DNA of 18,824 bases from LGRD01 sp031415135 (GTDB lineage Bacteria; Pseudomonadota; Gammaproteobacteria; Burkholderiales; Burkholderiaceae_C): positions 1 through 18,824 of the forward strand of contig JANORB010000199.1 in NCBI GenBank assembly GCA_031415135.1. The letters run 5' to 3'. Below are positions 6,453 to 13,478 of the stretch, piece by piece. Positions within the stretch are counted from its first letter, which is position 1, and every line of letters begins with the position of its first letter. The notes beneath the pieces are model-generated. The model was not told the DNA's origin. It made no database searches and saw only the letters and a program-made list of their open reading frames with translations. A program made the position numbers and the translations under genes.

Positions 6453-8396
6453 ATGACATCAATCCAAGTTGGAATCATCGGCGCGGGCCCCCGGGGCTTG
6501 ACCGTTCTGGAGCGCATCGTCGCGAACGAAAGATCGCACCAGTCCGCCCCCATCGAGATCCTCCTGTTCGATCCGAACGACCCGGGTGTGGGCTGCCATG
6601 ACCCGGAGCAGTCCGAGTTCTTGCTGGTCAACACGGTGGCCGGGCAGATCACCCAGTTCTCCGACTCGTCGGTGGTGGGGGCAGGCCCCGTCATGGAAGG
6701 CCCCTCGTTCTACCAGTGGCTGCGCGATGAGCCGCGCATCAGGCCCGCGGTTGCCGGGGCAAGTACAACGATGTCGGCCGACGCCTACTACCCGAGAGGC
6801 CTCTTCGGGCGCTACCTGCACTGGGTGTTTCACTACCTCTGCGCACTCGCGCCGGCGCATGTGAAGATTCGCTTCGTCAGGGCCTGCGTCACTCGCGCCG
6901 AGCGCGCTGCCGACGGCACCTGGTTGCTGGCCACCAAGGACGGCGCCTTTCGTGTGAACTACCTGTTCCTCACGACCGGGCACACCAAACCGGCCAGTTC
7001 CACCCGCGGCGCTGCGGCCCCATCCCGGCAGGCGCCGGCCCCGCGCCATGCGACCAAGCTTGTCCACGACCCCTATCCAGTCCAGCAAAAGCTTTCGTTC
7101 ATCACCCCCGACATGACCGTTGCCATTGAGGGGATGGGATTGACCGCCTGCGATGTGCTGGCGGAGTTGACGGTAGGCCGAGGCGGGAAGTTTGTGCCCT
7201 CCTCCACCGCTGGCGAAAAGAAGTACATCCGGTCCGGCAATGAGCCGCGCATCGTTGCGTTTTCTCGCTCTGGACTTCCGCTCACCGCGCGCGGGGCCAA
7301 CCAGAAGGGCGTGTCGATCCAGCATCGGCCACGCTTCCTGTTGGCGCCGAAACTGCGTGAACTGCGCGCCACCCGCAAGCTTGATTTCATTCACGACGTT
7401 CTGCCGCTGCTGCTGGCGGACATGCAGTACGCCTATTACGAGGCGCTTCTGCGGGAGCGGCGCGACCCGGTTGCAGCCATGCTGTTCTGCAATCAATTCG
7501 TTTGCGCGGACGCTGCGCAGCGGGACGCGCTGGTCGCCAAGTACATCCCGGCAAAGGATCGGTTTTGCTGGGACAGGCTGGTGGCACCGGTGCCCGCCAC
7601 TGCGCTGGCCACACGCACCGGGTTCCAGGCCTGGCTGATGGCACATCTGCGCCAGGATCTCGCCGAGGCCCGCAAAGGCAACCTCGACAGCCCGTTGAAG
7701 GCAGCCAGTGACGTGTTGCGCGACCTGCGCGACAACCTGAGGGCGGCGATCGACTTCGGCGGCCTGTCGGAAGCCTCGCACCGGTGGGTGCTGGCAGAGT
7801 TTCTGCCGGTGATGAACCGGGTCGCCGTCGGGCCTCCGGCGAGGCGCATCGCAGAGATGCTCGCGCTGATGGAGGCCGGCGTGCTCAAAGCCGATTGGGG
7901 GCCGGGCGCCGCCTGCGAGCGCAGCGCGCGTGCCGGCGGGCCCTTGCGAGTCGCCTCCGCACGATGGCCGCAACACACCGAGGAAGTTCACGCGCTGATC
8001 AAGGCCAGAGTGTTGATGCCCGGCCCCGAGGACGATGCCTCGCCGCTGATGCGAGGCCTGCTCGACGCGGGGCACGTTCGCCCGTTCCACAACGGAGCCT
8101 TTCACCCGGGCGGGATCGAGATCAATCGCGACTTCAACTGGGTGTCCAAGGGCGGCGAGGTCGTCGGCAATGCCTGGGCCCTGGGCATACCCACAGAAGG
8201 CGTCAAGTTCTACACGTTTGTTGTGCCGAGGTCGGGGGTGAACTCGACCGCGCTGGTCGATGCGGGCCGCGCGGTCGGCAAGATGCTTTCGATCGTCAAC
8301 CGCCGGCCGGAGGTGCGCAGGCCGGTGGTCGCCAGGCCCCTCCCCACGGAGGAAGACGCATCCGCCTTTGCCTCGATCCACGGCGCACTTTCCTGA
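6453..8396 (+). CDS. FAD/NAD(P)-binding flavoprotein (NAD_binding_9 type)
   Basis: This 647-aa protein begins with a Rossmann dinucleotide motif GIIGAGPRG (residues 7-15), followed by FDPNDPGVGC and VNTVAGQITQFSD, which match FAD/NAD(P)-binding proteins of the PF13454 group (the group that includes E. coli YdhS). YYPRGLFGRYL (112-122) and FLTTGHTKP (about 172) are further family segments. A second nucleotide-binding region starts near VAIEGMGLTACDVL. The C-terminus has INRDFNWVSKGG and a segment like VVGNAWALGIPTEGVKF, typical of the end of the FAD fold. There is no signal peptide or membrane segment. Members are presumed flavin oxidoreductases or N-hydroxylases, but few have known substrates. 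The exporter gene follows after 48 nt, so the two are probably co-transcribed. The ribosome binding site before 6453 is weak. Confidence 0.8.
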   Translation: MTSIQVGIIGAGPRGLTVLERIVANERSHQSAPIEILLFDPNDPGVGCHDPEQSEFLLVNTVAGQITQFSDSSVVGAGPVMEGPSFYQWLRDEPRIRPAVAGASTTMSADAYYPRGLFGRYLHWVFHYLCALAPAHVKIRFVRACVTRAERAADGTWLLATKDGAFRVNYLFLTTGHTKPASSTRGAAAPSRQAPAPRHATKLVHDPYPVQQKLSFITPDMTVAIEGMGLTACDVLAELTVGRGGKFVPSSTAGEKKYIRSGNEPRIVAFSRSGLPLTARGANQKGVSIQHRPRFLLAPKLRELRATRKLDFIHDVLPLLLADMQYAYYEALLRERRDPVAAMLFCNQFVCADAAQRDALVAKYIPAKDRFCWDRLVAPVPATALATRTGFQAWLMAHLRQDLAEARKGNLDSPLKAASDVLRDLRDNLRAAIDFGGLSEASHRWVLAEFLPVMNRVAVGPPARRIAEMLALMEAGVLKADWGPGAACERSARAGGPLRVASARWPQHTEEVHALIKARVLMPGPEDDASPLMRGLLDAGHVRPFHNGAFHPGGIEINRDFNWVSKGGEVVGNAWALGIPTEGVKFYTFVVPRSGVNSTALVDAGRAVGKMLSIVNRRPEVRRPVVARPLPTEEDASAFASIHGALS

Positions 8397-8444
8397 GGCT
8401 GTGCCCGCGTCCGCTGCTGCCCGGTCTCGCTGCTGCATGTTGAG

Positions 8445-9836
8445 ATGGTCGAACGCGCGCTGAACCGGCTGAGCTTGGCCGGCCTCAGCGCCACGCTGGT
8501 CGGCAATGGCATCGGTCGGTTTGCGTTCATCGCGCTGGTGCCCGCGCTGATCCAGGCAGGCTGGTTCACCAAGGGTGAAGCGTCCCACCTGAGCGTGGCG
8601 ACACTGTTGGGATACGTCATCGGCGCATGGGCCTCGGACTTCCTGGGATCGCGTTTCCGGGCGGCCGATTTACTCCGCAGCGCGATGCTGGTTTGTTCGC
8701 TGAGCTTCTTTGCCGGCGCGATCGAAGGTGGCGGCATGCCGTGGCACTACTTCTGGCGCACCGTTGCCGGGTTCTGCGGAGCGATTCTGATGGTGTTGCC
8801 CGCGCCGGTGTTGCTCCCGCGGCATCGCCCGGGGCTCCGGGGGCGGGTCAGTGGCATCGTGTTTGCCGGCATCGGACTGGGTGCCGTGCTGTCGGGCTTG
8901 CTGGTCCCCGTGCTGGTTGCAGGCGTGGGCCTGGCGTTCATTGTCGGCACAACCCAAGTGCCGTTGATCGAGATGCGCGGCGTGGTCGGCGCCTGGCTGG
9001 GCATGGGCGGCATCTGCCTTGCGCTGACGCTGTTCGCCTGGCGCCAGTGGCCGGTTGAAGCGCACCCGCAGCCCGGTGCTGCGCTTGCGAGCGGACCGGC
9101 GGCGCCGATCCCGTCCGAGAGCCGGCTTGCGGTCCGGCTCATCCTGGCAGCCCATGCCCTGAACGCGATCGGGTACCTGACCCACACCTTGTTCTGGGTC
9201 GACTACATCGTCCGGGAACTCAAGATGCCGTTGGCAACCGGCGGCTTCTTCTGGTCGATCTTCGGGCTGGGCGCCGCGATCGGCCCCTTGCTGACGGGCG
9301 CCCTCGCTGACGCGTTCGGCCTGAAGCGGTGTTTGCTCGTCGCGTTCCTCCTCAAGGCCGTGAGCGCGGCGCTCCCCTTGTTGAGCAACAGCTTCCCGAC
9401 CTTGCTCGCGTCATCGCTGTTGATGGGGATATTCACTCCCGGGATCGTCGCCCTGGTTTCGGCCTACACGCTGGACCGCGTCGGCGCCGAGCATCATCGC
9501 CGGGCCTGGGGCATGGCAACCTTCAGCTTCGCCATTGCGCAGGCCGTCGGCGGCTTCTTCATGGCGCTGGCAGCGACCCGCATGGATTCCTATCAACCGC
9601 TCTTCATCGTGAGCGCAGCCGCGTTGCTCGGCTCGCTGCTGTGCATTGCCCTGATCCGCGCCAAGCCGTCCGCGAACCCGTCCAATCCACAGGCCGAACC
9701 GCCTGAGCCGACACCCGGTGCCGCCACCTGTGAAGAAATGGCGCTGCCGAGCCCTTTCGGTTCCCTCAACGCCCCGTCTCCAGCGTCCCCGCCCCAGCGA
9801 GGCGATAGACTGGACCTCCGAAATATCTTCAGTTGA
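8445..9836 (+). CDS. YbfB/YjiJ-type MFS transporter
   Basis: This is a 463-aa inner-membrane protein of the major facilitator superfamily with about 12 hydrophobic segments. The opening LSLAGLSATLVGNGIGRFAFIAL and the following ALIQAGWFTKGEASHLSVATLLGYVIGAW fit the YbfB/YjiJ family (PF06779), whose members are mostly uncharacterised and probably export small molecules. The two six-helix halves are joined by a polar loop near residues 205-225. After the last helix (about residue 407) there is an unusual soluble tail of about 55 residues rich in Pro and Ser. Its G/C-rich codons continue to the TGA stop at 9834-9836. The gene lies directly downstream of the flavoprotein, and I infer that it exports a product or intermediate of that enzyme. 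The start at 8445 has no clear Shine-Dalgarno. Confidence 0.83.
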   Translation: MVERALNRLSLAGLSATLVGNGIGRFAFIALVPALIQAGWFTKGEASHLSVATLLGYVIGAWASDFLGSRFRAADLLRSAMLVCSLSFFAGAIEGGGMPWHYFWRTVAGFCGAILMVLPAPVLLPRHRPGLRGRVSGIVFAGIGLGAVLSGLLVPVLVAGVGLAFIVGTTQVPLIEMRGVVGAWLGMGGICLALTLFAWRQWPVEAHPQPGAALASGPAAPIPSESRLAVRLILAAHALNAIGYLTHTLFWVDYIVRELKMPLATGGFFWSIFGLGAAIGPLLTGALADAFGLKRCLLVAFLLKAVSAALPLLSNSFPTLLASSLLMGIFTPGIVALVSAYTLDRVGAEHHRRAWGMATFSFAIAQAVGGFFMALAATRMDSYQPLFIVSAAALLGSLLCIALIRAKPSANPSNPQAEPPEPTPGAATCEEMALPSPFGSLNAPSPASPPQRGDRLDLRNIFS

Positions 9837-9840
9837 CCGC

Positions 9841-9861
9841 CGAAAGACGGTTCGTCTTTCG
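9841..9861 (+). terminator. 9-bp perfect hairpin between the MFS and binding-protein genes
   Basis: CGAAAGACG (9841-9849) and CGTCTTTCG (9853-9861) are a perfect inverted repeat with a 3-nt loop (GTT). It begins 4 nt after the MFS stop and ends 21 nt before the ATG of the next gene. There is no T-run on either side, so it may be a weak terminator, an RNA processing site or a dyad operator. Its place in the leader of the binding-protein gene also allows a role in that gene's control. Confidence 0.5.
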
Positions 9862-9882
9862 CGTTGGCGAAACAGGGTTTGC

Positions 9883-11031
9883 ATGGTCAAGTTTCCAGCC
9901 CGCGCAATGTGCGCCGCAGCGATCGGCTTCAGTTTTCTGGTTGCAGGATCGGCCACCGCACAAATACGCATCGGGCAAACCTCCGGATTCACCGGCCCGG
10001 TCGCAGGGGCGGTCGCCGAAATCAACATCGGCGCCAAGCTCTATCTGGATTCCGTGAATGACGAGGGTGGGGTCGGTGGCCAGCGCATCGAATTGATTTC
10101 GCTGGATGACAAGAACCAGGTTCCGCTGGCAGCAGAAAATGCCAAGCAGCTGATTGCCGACGCAAAGGTCGTGACTCTTTTTCTGACGCGCGGGACGCCT
10201 CACGCTCAGGCCATCTTGCCGCTGTTGGCGGACGGGCAGATCGTGCTGCTGGCGCCATCGACCGGCGCCATGGTGCTGCACAAACCGGTCAACCCGTGGG
10301 TCTTCAATGTGCGCGCGACCTACCAGGTCGAGGCCGAGCGTGTGGTACGCCATCTCGGGATGGCCGGGCTGGACAAGGTTGCCTTGTGCTTCGTCGACGA
10401 TTCATTTGGCGCCGATGCGCTGGAGGGCGCGCTCAAGGTCTTCAAAGAGGCCGACAAGCTTCCTGCCATCAGCCAGCCGATTGACAAGTTCAAACCCGAC
10501 TACACCGGCTGCGTGCAGAAGTCTCTCGCGGCCAATGCCTTGGGCGTGCTGATCATCGGCACGCCGGTATCGGTCGCAGCGGGGGTGAATGCGTTTCGCG
10601 CCGCCGGTTCACCGATCATCGCGGCGACGCTCTCCAACAATGCGTCGTCCGGCTTCATCAAGGAATTGGGAAAGAACGCCGAAGGCGTGATCGTGAGCCA
10701 GGTCTTTCCGTCCGAACGCAGCCTGGCCACGCCCATGATCGCCGAAGCCTCGCGCCTGGCGGCGGCCAAGGACATCAAGCAGCTCACACCGGCGATGATC
10801 GAAGGGTTCGCGGCGGCCAAGGTGCTGGTTGCCGGCCTCAAGCGCGCGGCGGAGACCAACAAAGGCGGCGTGACCCGCGCCGGCTTCAAGCGCGCCCTGG
10901 AATCATTCAACCGGATTGACATCGGCGGCGGCCTGGGCGGCAGAGAGTTGAGCTACAGCCCCACCGATCACACGGGGCTCGAGTACGTGGACCTGTCGCG
11001 CATCAACGCCGATGGCCTGTTCCGCCGGTGA
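9883..11031 (+). CDS. Branched-chain amino acid-type ABC substrate-binding protein (LivJ-like, orphan)
   Basis: This 382-aa periplasmic binding protein is of the Peripla_BP_6 (LivJ/LivK, PF13458) type. The signal peptide MVKFPARAMCAAAIGFSFLV is followed by a cleavage site near ATA-Q. The mature protein begins QIRIGQTSGFTGPVAG, the family's first strand and ligand loop, and continues with LDSVNDEGGVGGQRIELISLDD. LFLTRGTPHAQAILPLL and VIVSQVFPSERS come from the hinge and second domain. I take ATG 9883 because the signal starts there; the upstream in-frame extension to 9718 lies inside the MFS gene and is unlikely. No permease or ATPase genes follow, so it must use components encoded elsewhere or act as a sensor-type binding protein. 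Such orphan binding proteins are common in Burkholderiales. The ligand is unknown. Confidence 0.9.
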   Translation: MVKFPARAMCAAAIGFSFLVAGSATAQIRIGQTSGFTGPVAGAVAEINIGAKLYLDSVNDEGGVGGQRIELISLDDKNQVPLAAENAKQLIADAKVVTLFLTRGTPHAQAILPLLADGQIVLLAPSTGAMVLHKPVNPWVFNVRATYQVEAERVVRHLGMAGLDKVALCFVDDSFGADALEGALKVFKEADKLPAISQPIDKFKPDYTGCVQKSLAANALGVLIIGTPVSVAAGVNAFRAAGSPIIAATLSNNASSGFIKELGKNAEGVIVSQVFPSERSLATPMIAEASRLAAAKDIKQLTPAMIEGFAAAKVLVAGLKRAAETNKGGVTRAGFKRALESFNRIDIGGGLGGRELSYSPTDHTGLEYVDLSRINADGLFRR

Positions 11032-11066
11032 CGGCCGTGGCCCTCGCCGCTGTCAGTCTCAGCCCC

Positions 11067-12290
11067 TCAGATCGCGCAGCTTCGAAACCCGCAAAACATG
11101 TCGTCGCGCTGGGGCAGGTAGAAGTTGCGGTACTTCGGATGCCGAATCCGCGAACGGGTGGCGAACGACGCGCCGCGCAGCACCTTGTGGGTGCCGAACC
11201 ACGGTTGTGAATAGTCACGGTACGGGTCGGCGCTGAAACCCGGATACGGCCGGAACGTGCTGGCCGTCCACTCCCACACATCACCCCAGCGGAACCCGCG
11301 CGATTCGCCCTGGTGCGCGGCGGCTTCCCATTCCACCTCGGCCGGCAGGCGCCGCCCGGCCCAGCGGCACCAGGCATCGGCCTCGTACCAGCTGACATGC
11401 ATGACAGGTTGCGCCATCGGCACCCGCATCATCTTGCCGCTGCGGCGCAACAGCACACCCTGGCGCATCTGGTCCACGTGGCGCGGGGTGCGGCGGCCTT
11501 CGCGCTGCACCCAGGCCCAGCCCTCGTCGCTCCAGAAGCGGCGCTCGTCGTAACCGCCGTCTTCAACGAACTCGCCGTATTGCGCCCAGGTCACGGCCTG
11601 GGCGTCGATCTCGAATTCGGGCACGGCGATGTCATGCGCCCACTTTTCGTTGTCGAACACGAAGCCCGCGCCTTCGCTGCCGAGCGCCCAGCGCGTGGCC
11701 GGGAACAGCAGCGGCTCGCGCGCATTCAGCGTGGCCAACGGCGCCAGCAGCCCGGCGTCAAAACCAAGCGTCTGCGACAACATCGCAAAGGCCTCGGCAT
11801 GCATGTCTTCATGGAACAGCGCCAGGCGATAGAAGTACAGCGCGTCGTCCTCGTCGGGCGCGGCCTCGAGCAATTCCAGCGTCGTCTCCAGCGTGTGCAC
11901 CAGGTACTGCTTGGTGTCTTGCAGGCCGGGCAGGTCGAGCTGCCAGCGGGTGGCGTGCGGCACGTTGCTGGAGTCGTACCAGCGGTCGGCGTCCGGCAGG
12001 ATGGAGGCGAGTTTCGGCGTGCCGGGATCGCAATGGGCGCCGCGCTGGCGCCGCACGTTGCGCCCGATCCAGTATTCCTGGAACCAGCCGATGTGGCCCA
12101 GCTCCCACAGCGGCAGGTTCAGCTCGGGCAGTTCGGGCACCACCAGCGGAGGCTCGCGCAGCGCCCGCTCGCAGGCGGCAATCCAGCGCAGGCTGTGGTT
12201 GCGCGCATCCATCAGCGCCAGCGACAACAGGCCTTTGTCGGCGCTGCGCATGCGCGCGGAAGGGACGGCGGTGACTTCGATGTCGAGCAC
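11067..12290 (-). CDS. EgtB/SenA-like non-haem iron sulfoxide or selenoxide synthase
   Basis: This protein of about 407 aa has a DinB-like N-terminal domain and a formylglycine-generating-enzyme (SUMF1) C-terminal domain, the layout of EgtB (ergothioneine) and SenA (selenoneine). The iron ligands are present: His in LGHIGWFQEYW (about residue 66) and the HX3HXE motif HEDMHAE (about 160-166). The SUMF1 part has QPVMHVSWYEADAWCRWAGR, LPAEVEWEAAAH, DVWEWTAS and VLRGASFATR. These enzymes use O2 to join a sulfur or selenium donor to trimethylhistidine. The DARNHSLRW start resembles SenA-type proteins, as far as I recall, more than mycobacterial EgtB. Neither an EgtD methyltransferase nor SenB/SenC is in the window. 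The start is uncertain: GTG 12290 has a weak AGG upstream, ATG 12251 has no ribosome binding site, and ATG 12377 would overlap the CBS gene. Confidence 0.8.
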   Translation of the reverse strand: MLDIEVTAVPSARMRSADKGLLSLALMDARNHSLRWIAACERALREPPLVVPELPELNLPLWELGHIGWFQEYWIGRNVRRQRGAHCDPGTPKLASILPDADRWYDSSNVPHATRWQLDLPGLQDTKQYLVHTLETTLELLEAAPDEDDALYFYRLALFHEDMHAEAFAMLSQTLGFDAGLLAPLATLNAREPLLFPATRWALGSEGAGFVFDNEKWAHDIAVPEFEIDAQAVTWAQYGEFVEDGGYDERRFWSDEGWAWVQREGRRTPRHVDQMRQGVLLRRSGKMMRVPMAQPVMHVSWYEADAWCRWAGRRLPAEVEWEAAAHQGESRGFRWGDVWEWTASTFRPYPGFSADPYRDYSQPWFGTHKVLRGASFATRSRIRHPKYRNFYLPQRDDMFCGFRSCAI

Positions 12291-12336
12291 GGCAAGGCCT
12301 GATGGATGGCGCAGCGCTTGCTCCCCGCGCGATCGC

Positions 12337-12930
12337 CTACGAGCCGGGGCGCACCAGCGCCGCTTCCAGGTCGGCAAAGCTGCGCGACTGCAGCGAGCCT
12401 TCGATCACCGTGTTCAGCGCCAGCTCGACGCGCCGCGCCGAGAACAGGCCGCGCAGCGATGTCTGGCCTTCCTGCACCTCGGTCACCAGAAGGTAGCGCA
12501 ACCCATGCTCGCGCAGCGTGGCGACGATGTGGCCCACGCGCGCGCCGGCCAGCTGCGACATGGCGATCACCTGCCATTGCGAGACCGGCGTCATCACGTG
12601 TTCGAGCGCGAGTTCTTGATGCCGCACGTGGTCGGCCAACGCGCGCAGCACCGGCCGCTCACCCTGCAGATCATCGGCGGTGACCAGCCCGATCAGCTCG
12701 CTGCGAACGCCGGTCACGAAGACCATGCGCACCCCGGCGCGTTTCATCACATGCAGGGTCTGGTCCAGGCCGTCCTGGTGGCTGGCGATCACGACCGAGC
12801 TGTGGCGCAGGTCGGTGAACAGGCTCAGCGCAGCGTCGTCCAGGCCGGCCGTCTGCAGCACCGTGGGCAGCGCCGGCGCGCCGGCCAGCCGCGCCAGCGG
12901 CAGGGGGCGGAAATGTTCGTTCGACGGCAT
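12337..12930 (-). CDS. CBS-domain pair protein
   Basis: This is a 197-aa cytoplasmic protein with two CBS motifs, about residues 36-95 (RHSSVVIAS, VFVTGVRSELIGLVTADDL) and 110-170 (VMTPVSQWQVI, LRYLLVTEVQ, LRGLFSARRVEL). CBS pairs usually bind adenine nucleotides and regulate a partner. No catalytic domain is attached. The start is ATG 12930 because AAGGAG sits 6 nt before it; the in-frame ATG further upstream (12987) lacks this. The gene precedes the EgtB/SenA-like gene on the same strand with a gap of about 46 nt at the start I chose, so the two are probably co-transcribed. A functional link, such as nucleotide-dependent control, is only inferred. The N-terminal 35 residues are proline- and alanine-rich and do not match a known domain. 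Confidence 0.85.
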   Translation of the reverse strand: MPSNEHFRPLPLARLAGAPALPTVLQTAGLDDAALSLFTDLRHSSVVIASHQDGLDQTLHVMKRAGVRMVFVTGVRSELIGLVTADDLQGERPVLRALADHVRHQELALEHVMTPVSQWQVIAMSQLAGARVGHIVATLREHGLRYLLVTEVQEGQTSLRGLFSARRVELALNTVIEGSLQSRSFADLEAALVRPGS

Positions 12931-12976
12931 GGTGAACTCCTTCATTTCGCGGATGGTCGGCAGGGACGCCAGTGGC

Positions 12977-12982
12977 ATTATG
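12977..12982 (-). promoter_or_regulatory. Possible -10 element of the CBS/EgtB-like operon
   Basis: On the - strand CATAAT (12982-12977) matches five of six bases of TATAAT and lies about 46 nt before the CBS start. No good -35 hexamer is found at the usual distance, so this is a weak candidate. The 122-bp divergent space (12931-13052) must hold promoters for both directions. Confidence 0.25.
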
Positions 12983-13052
12983 TCCATGTTGGCCCTGCGC
13001 GGTGCGGCTCGACTGCCGGCGTTATCCTCGGGCCCCTTCCACCGATTGCCCC

Positions 13053-13478
13053 ATGGCCGCGCTGCACATCACCGACATCGAATCGGCCATCAACTGGTGG
13101 CGCCGGCGCAGCCCGTCGCCCGACGGCATCACGGCCTGCGCCGAAGTGCGCGCGCTGGCCGAGGTGTATGGGCTGATGGTGTACCACCACGAAGTCGAAT
13201 GCGACGAGGACACGATGCCGGCGCGGGCCCGCGAGGCCTGGCTGGCCTGGTACGCGAGCACGCCCGACGCGCCGTGCATCGCCATCTGCTCCACCAGCCA
13301 GGGCGATGAGGTTTGCAAGGGCTGTGGCCGCCGCTTCGACGAAGTGCAGCGCTGGACCGGGATGACACCCGGTGAGAAGCGCGCCACCTGGCGCCGCATC
13401 ACGATGGACAACTCGGCCTGGCGCTTCAACAAATACGCCGAGCGGGCGCAAGCACAACACCCCGAGGCCAGCGCGTGA
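13053..13478 (+). CDS. DUF3717-DUF1289 two-domain protein
   Basis: This 141-aa cytoplasmic protein joins two small domains. Residues 1-50 match DUF3717 (ITDIESAINWWRRRSPSPDG, then CAEVRALAEVYGLMVYH). Residues 72-120 match DUF1289, with a Cys set PCIAIC (C75, C79) and CKGCGRRFDEV (C88, C91) followed by W101 and the MTPGEKRATWRRI segment. The four cysteines could bind zinc or an Fe-S cluster. Functions of both domains are unknown. I place the start at ATG 13053, where homology begins; the upstream extension to 12972 lies in the divergent promoter space. The stop overlaps the start of the MATE gene (GTGA), so the two are translationally coupled. Confidence 0.82.
   Translation: MAALHITDIESAINWWRRRSPSPDGITACAEVRALAEVYGLMVYHHEVECDEDTMPARAREAWLAWYASTPDAPCIAICSTSQGDEVCKGCGRRFDEVQRWTGMTPGEKRATWRRITMDNSAWRFNKYAERAQAQHPEASA

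Noticed and set aside
6459..8588. A 709-codon open frame on the - strand
   Set aside because: It is antisense to the flavoprotein gene, whose + strand product has clear FAD motifs. The antisense product has no recognisable motif.
9718..9882. N-terminal extension of the LivJ-like protein
   Set aside because: It lies inside the MFS gene and the 9-bp hairpin. A typical signal peptide starts at 9883.
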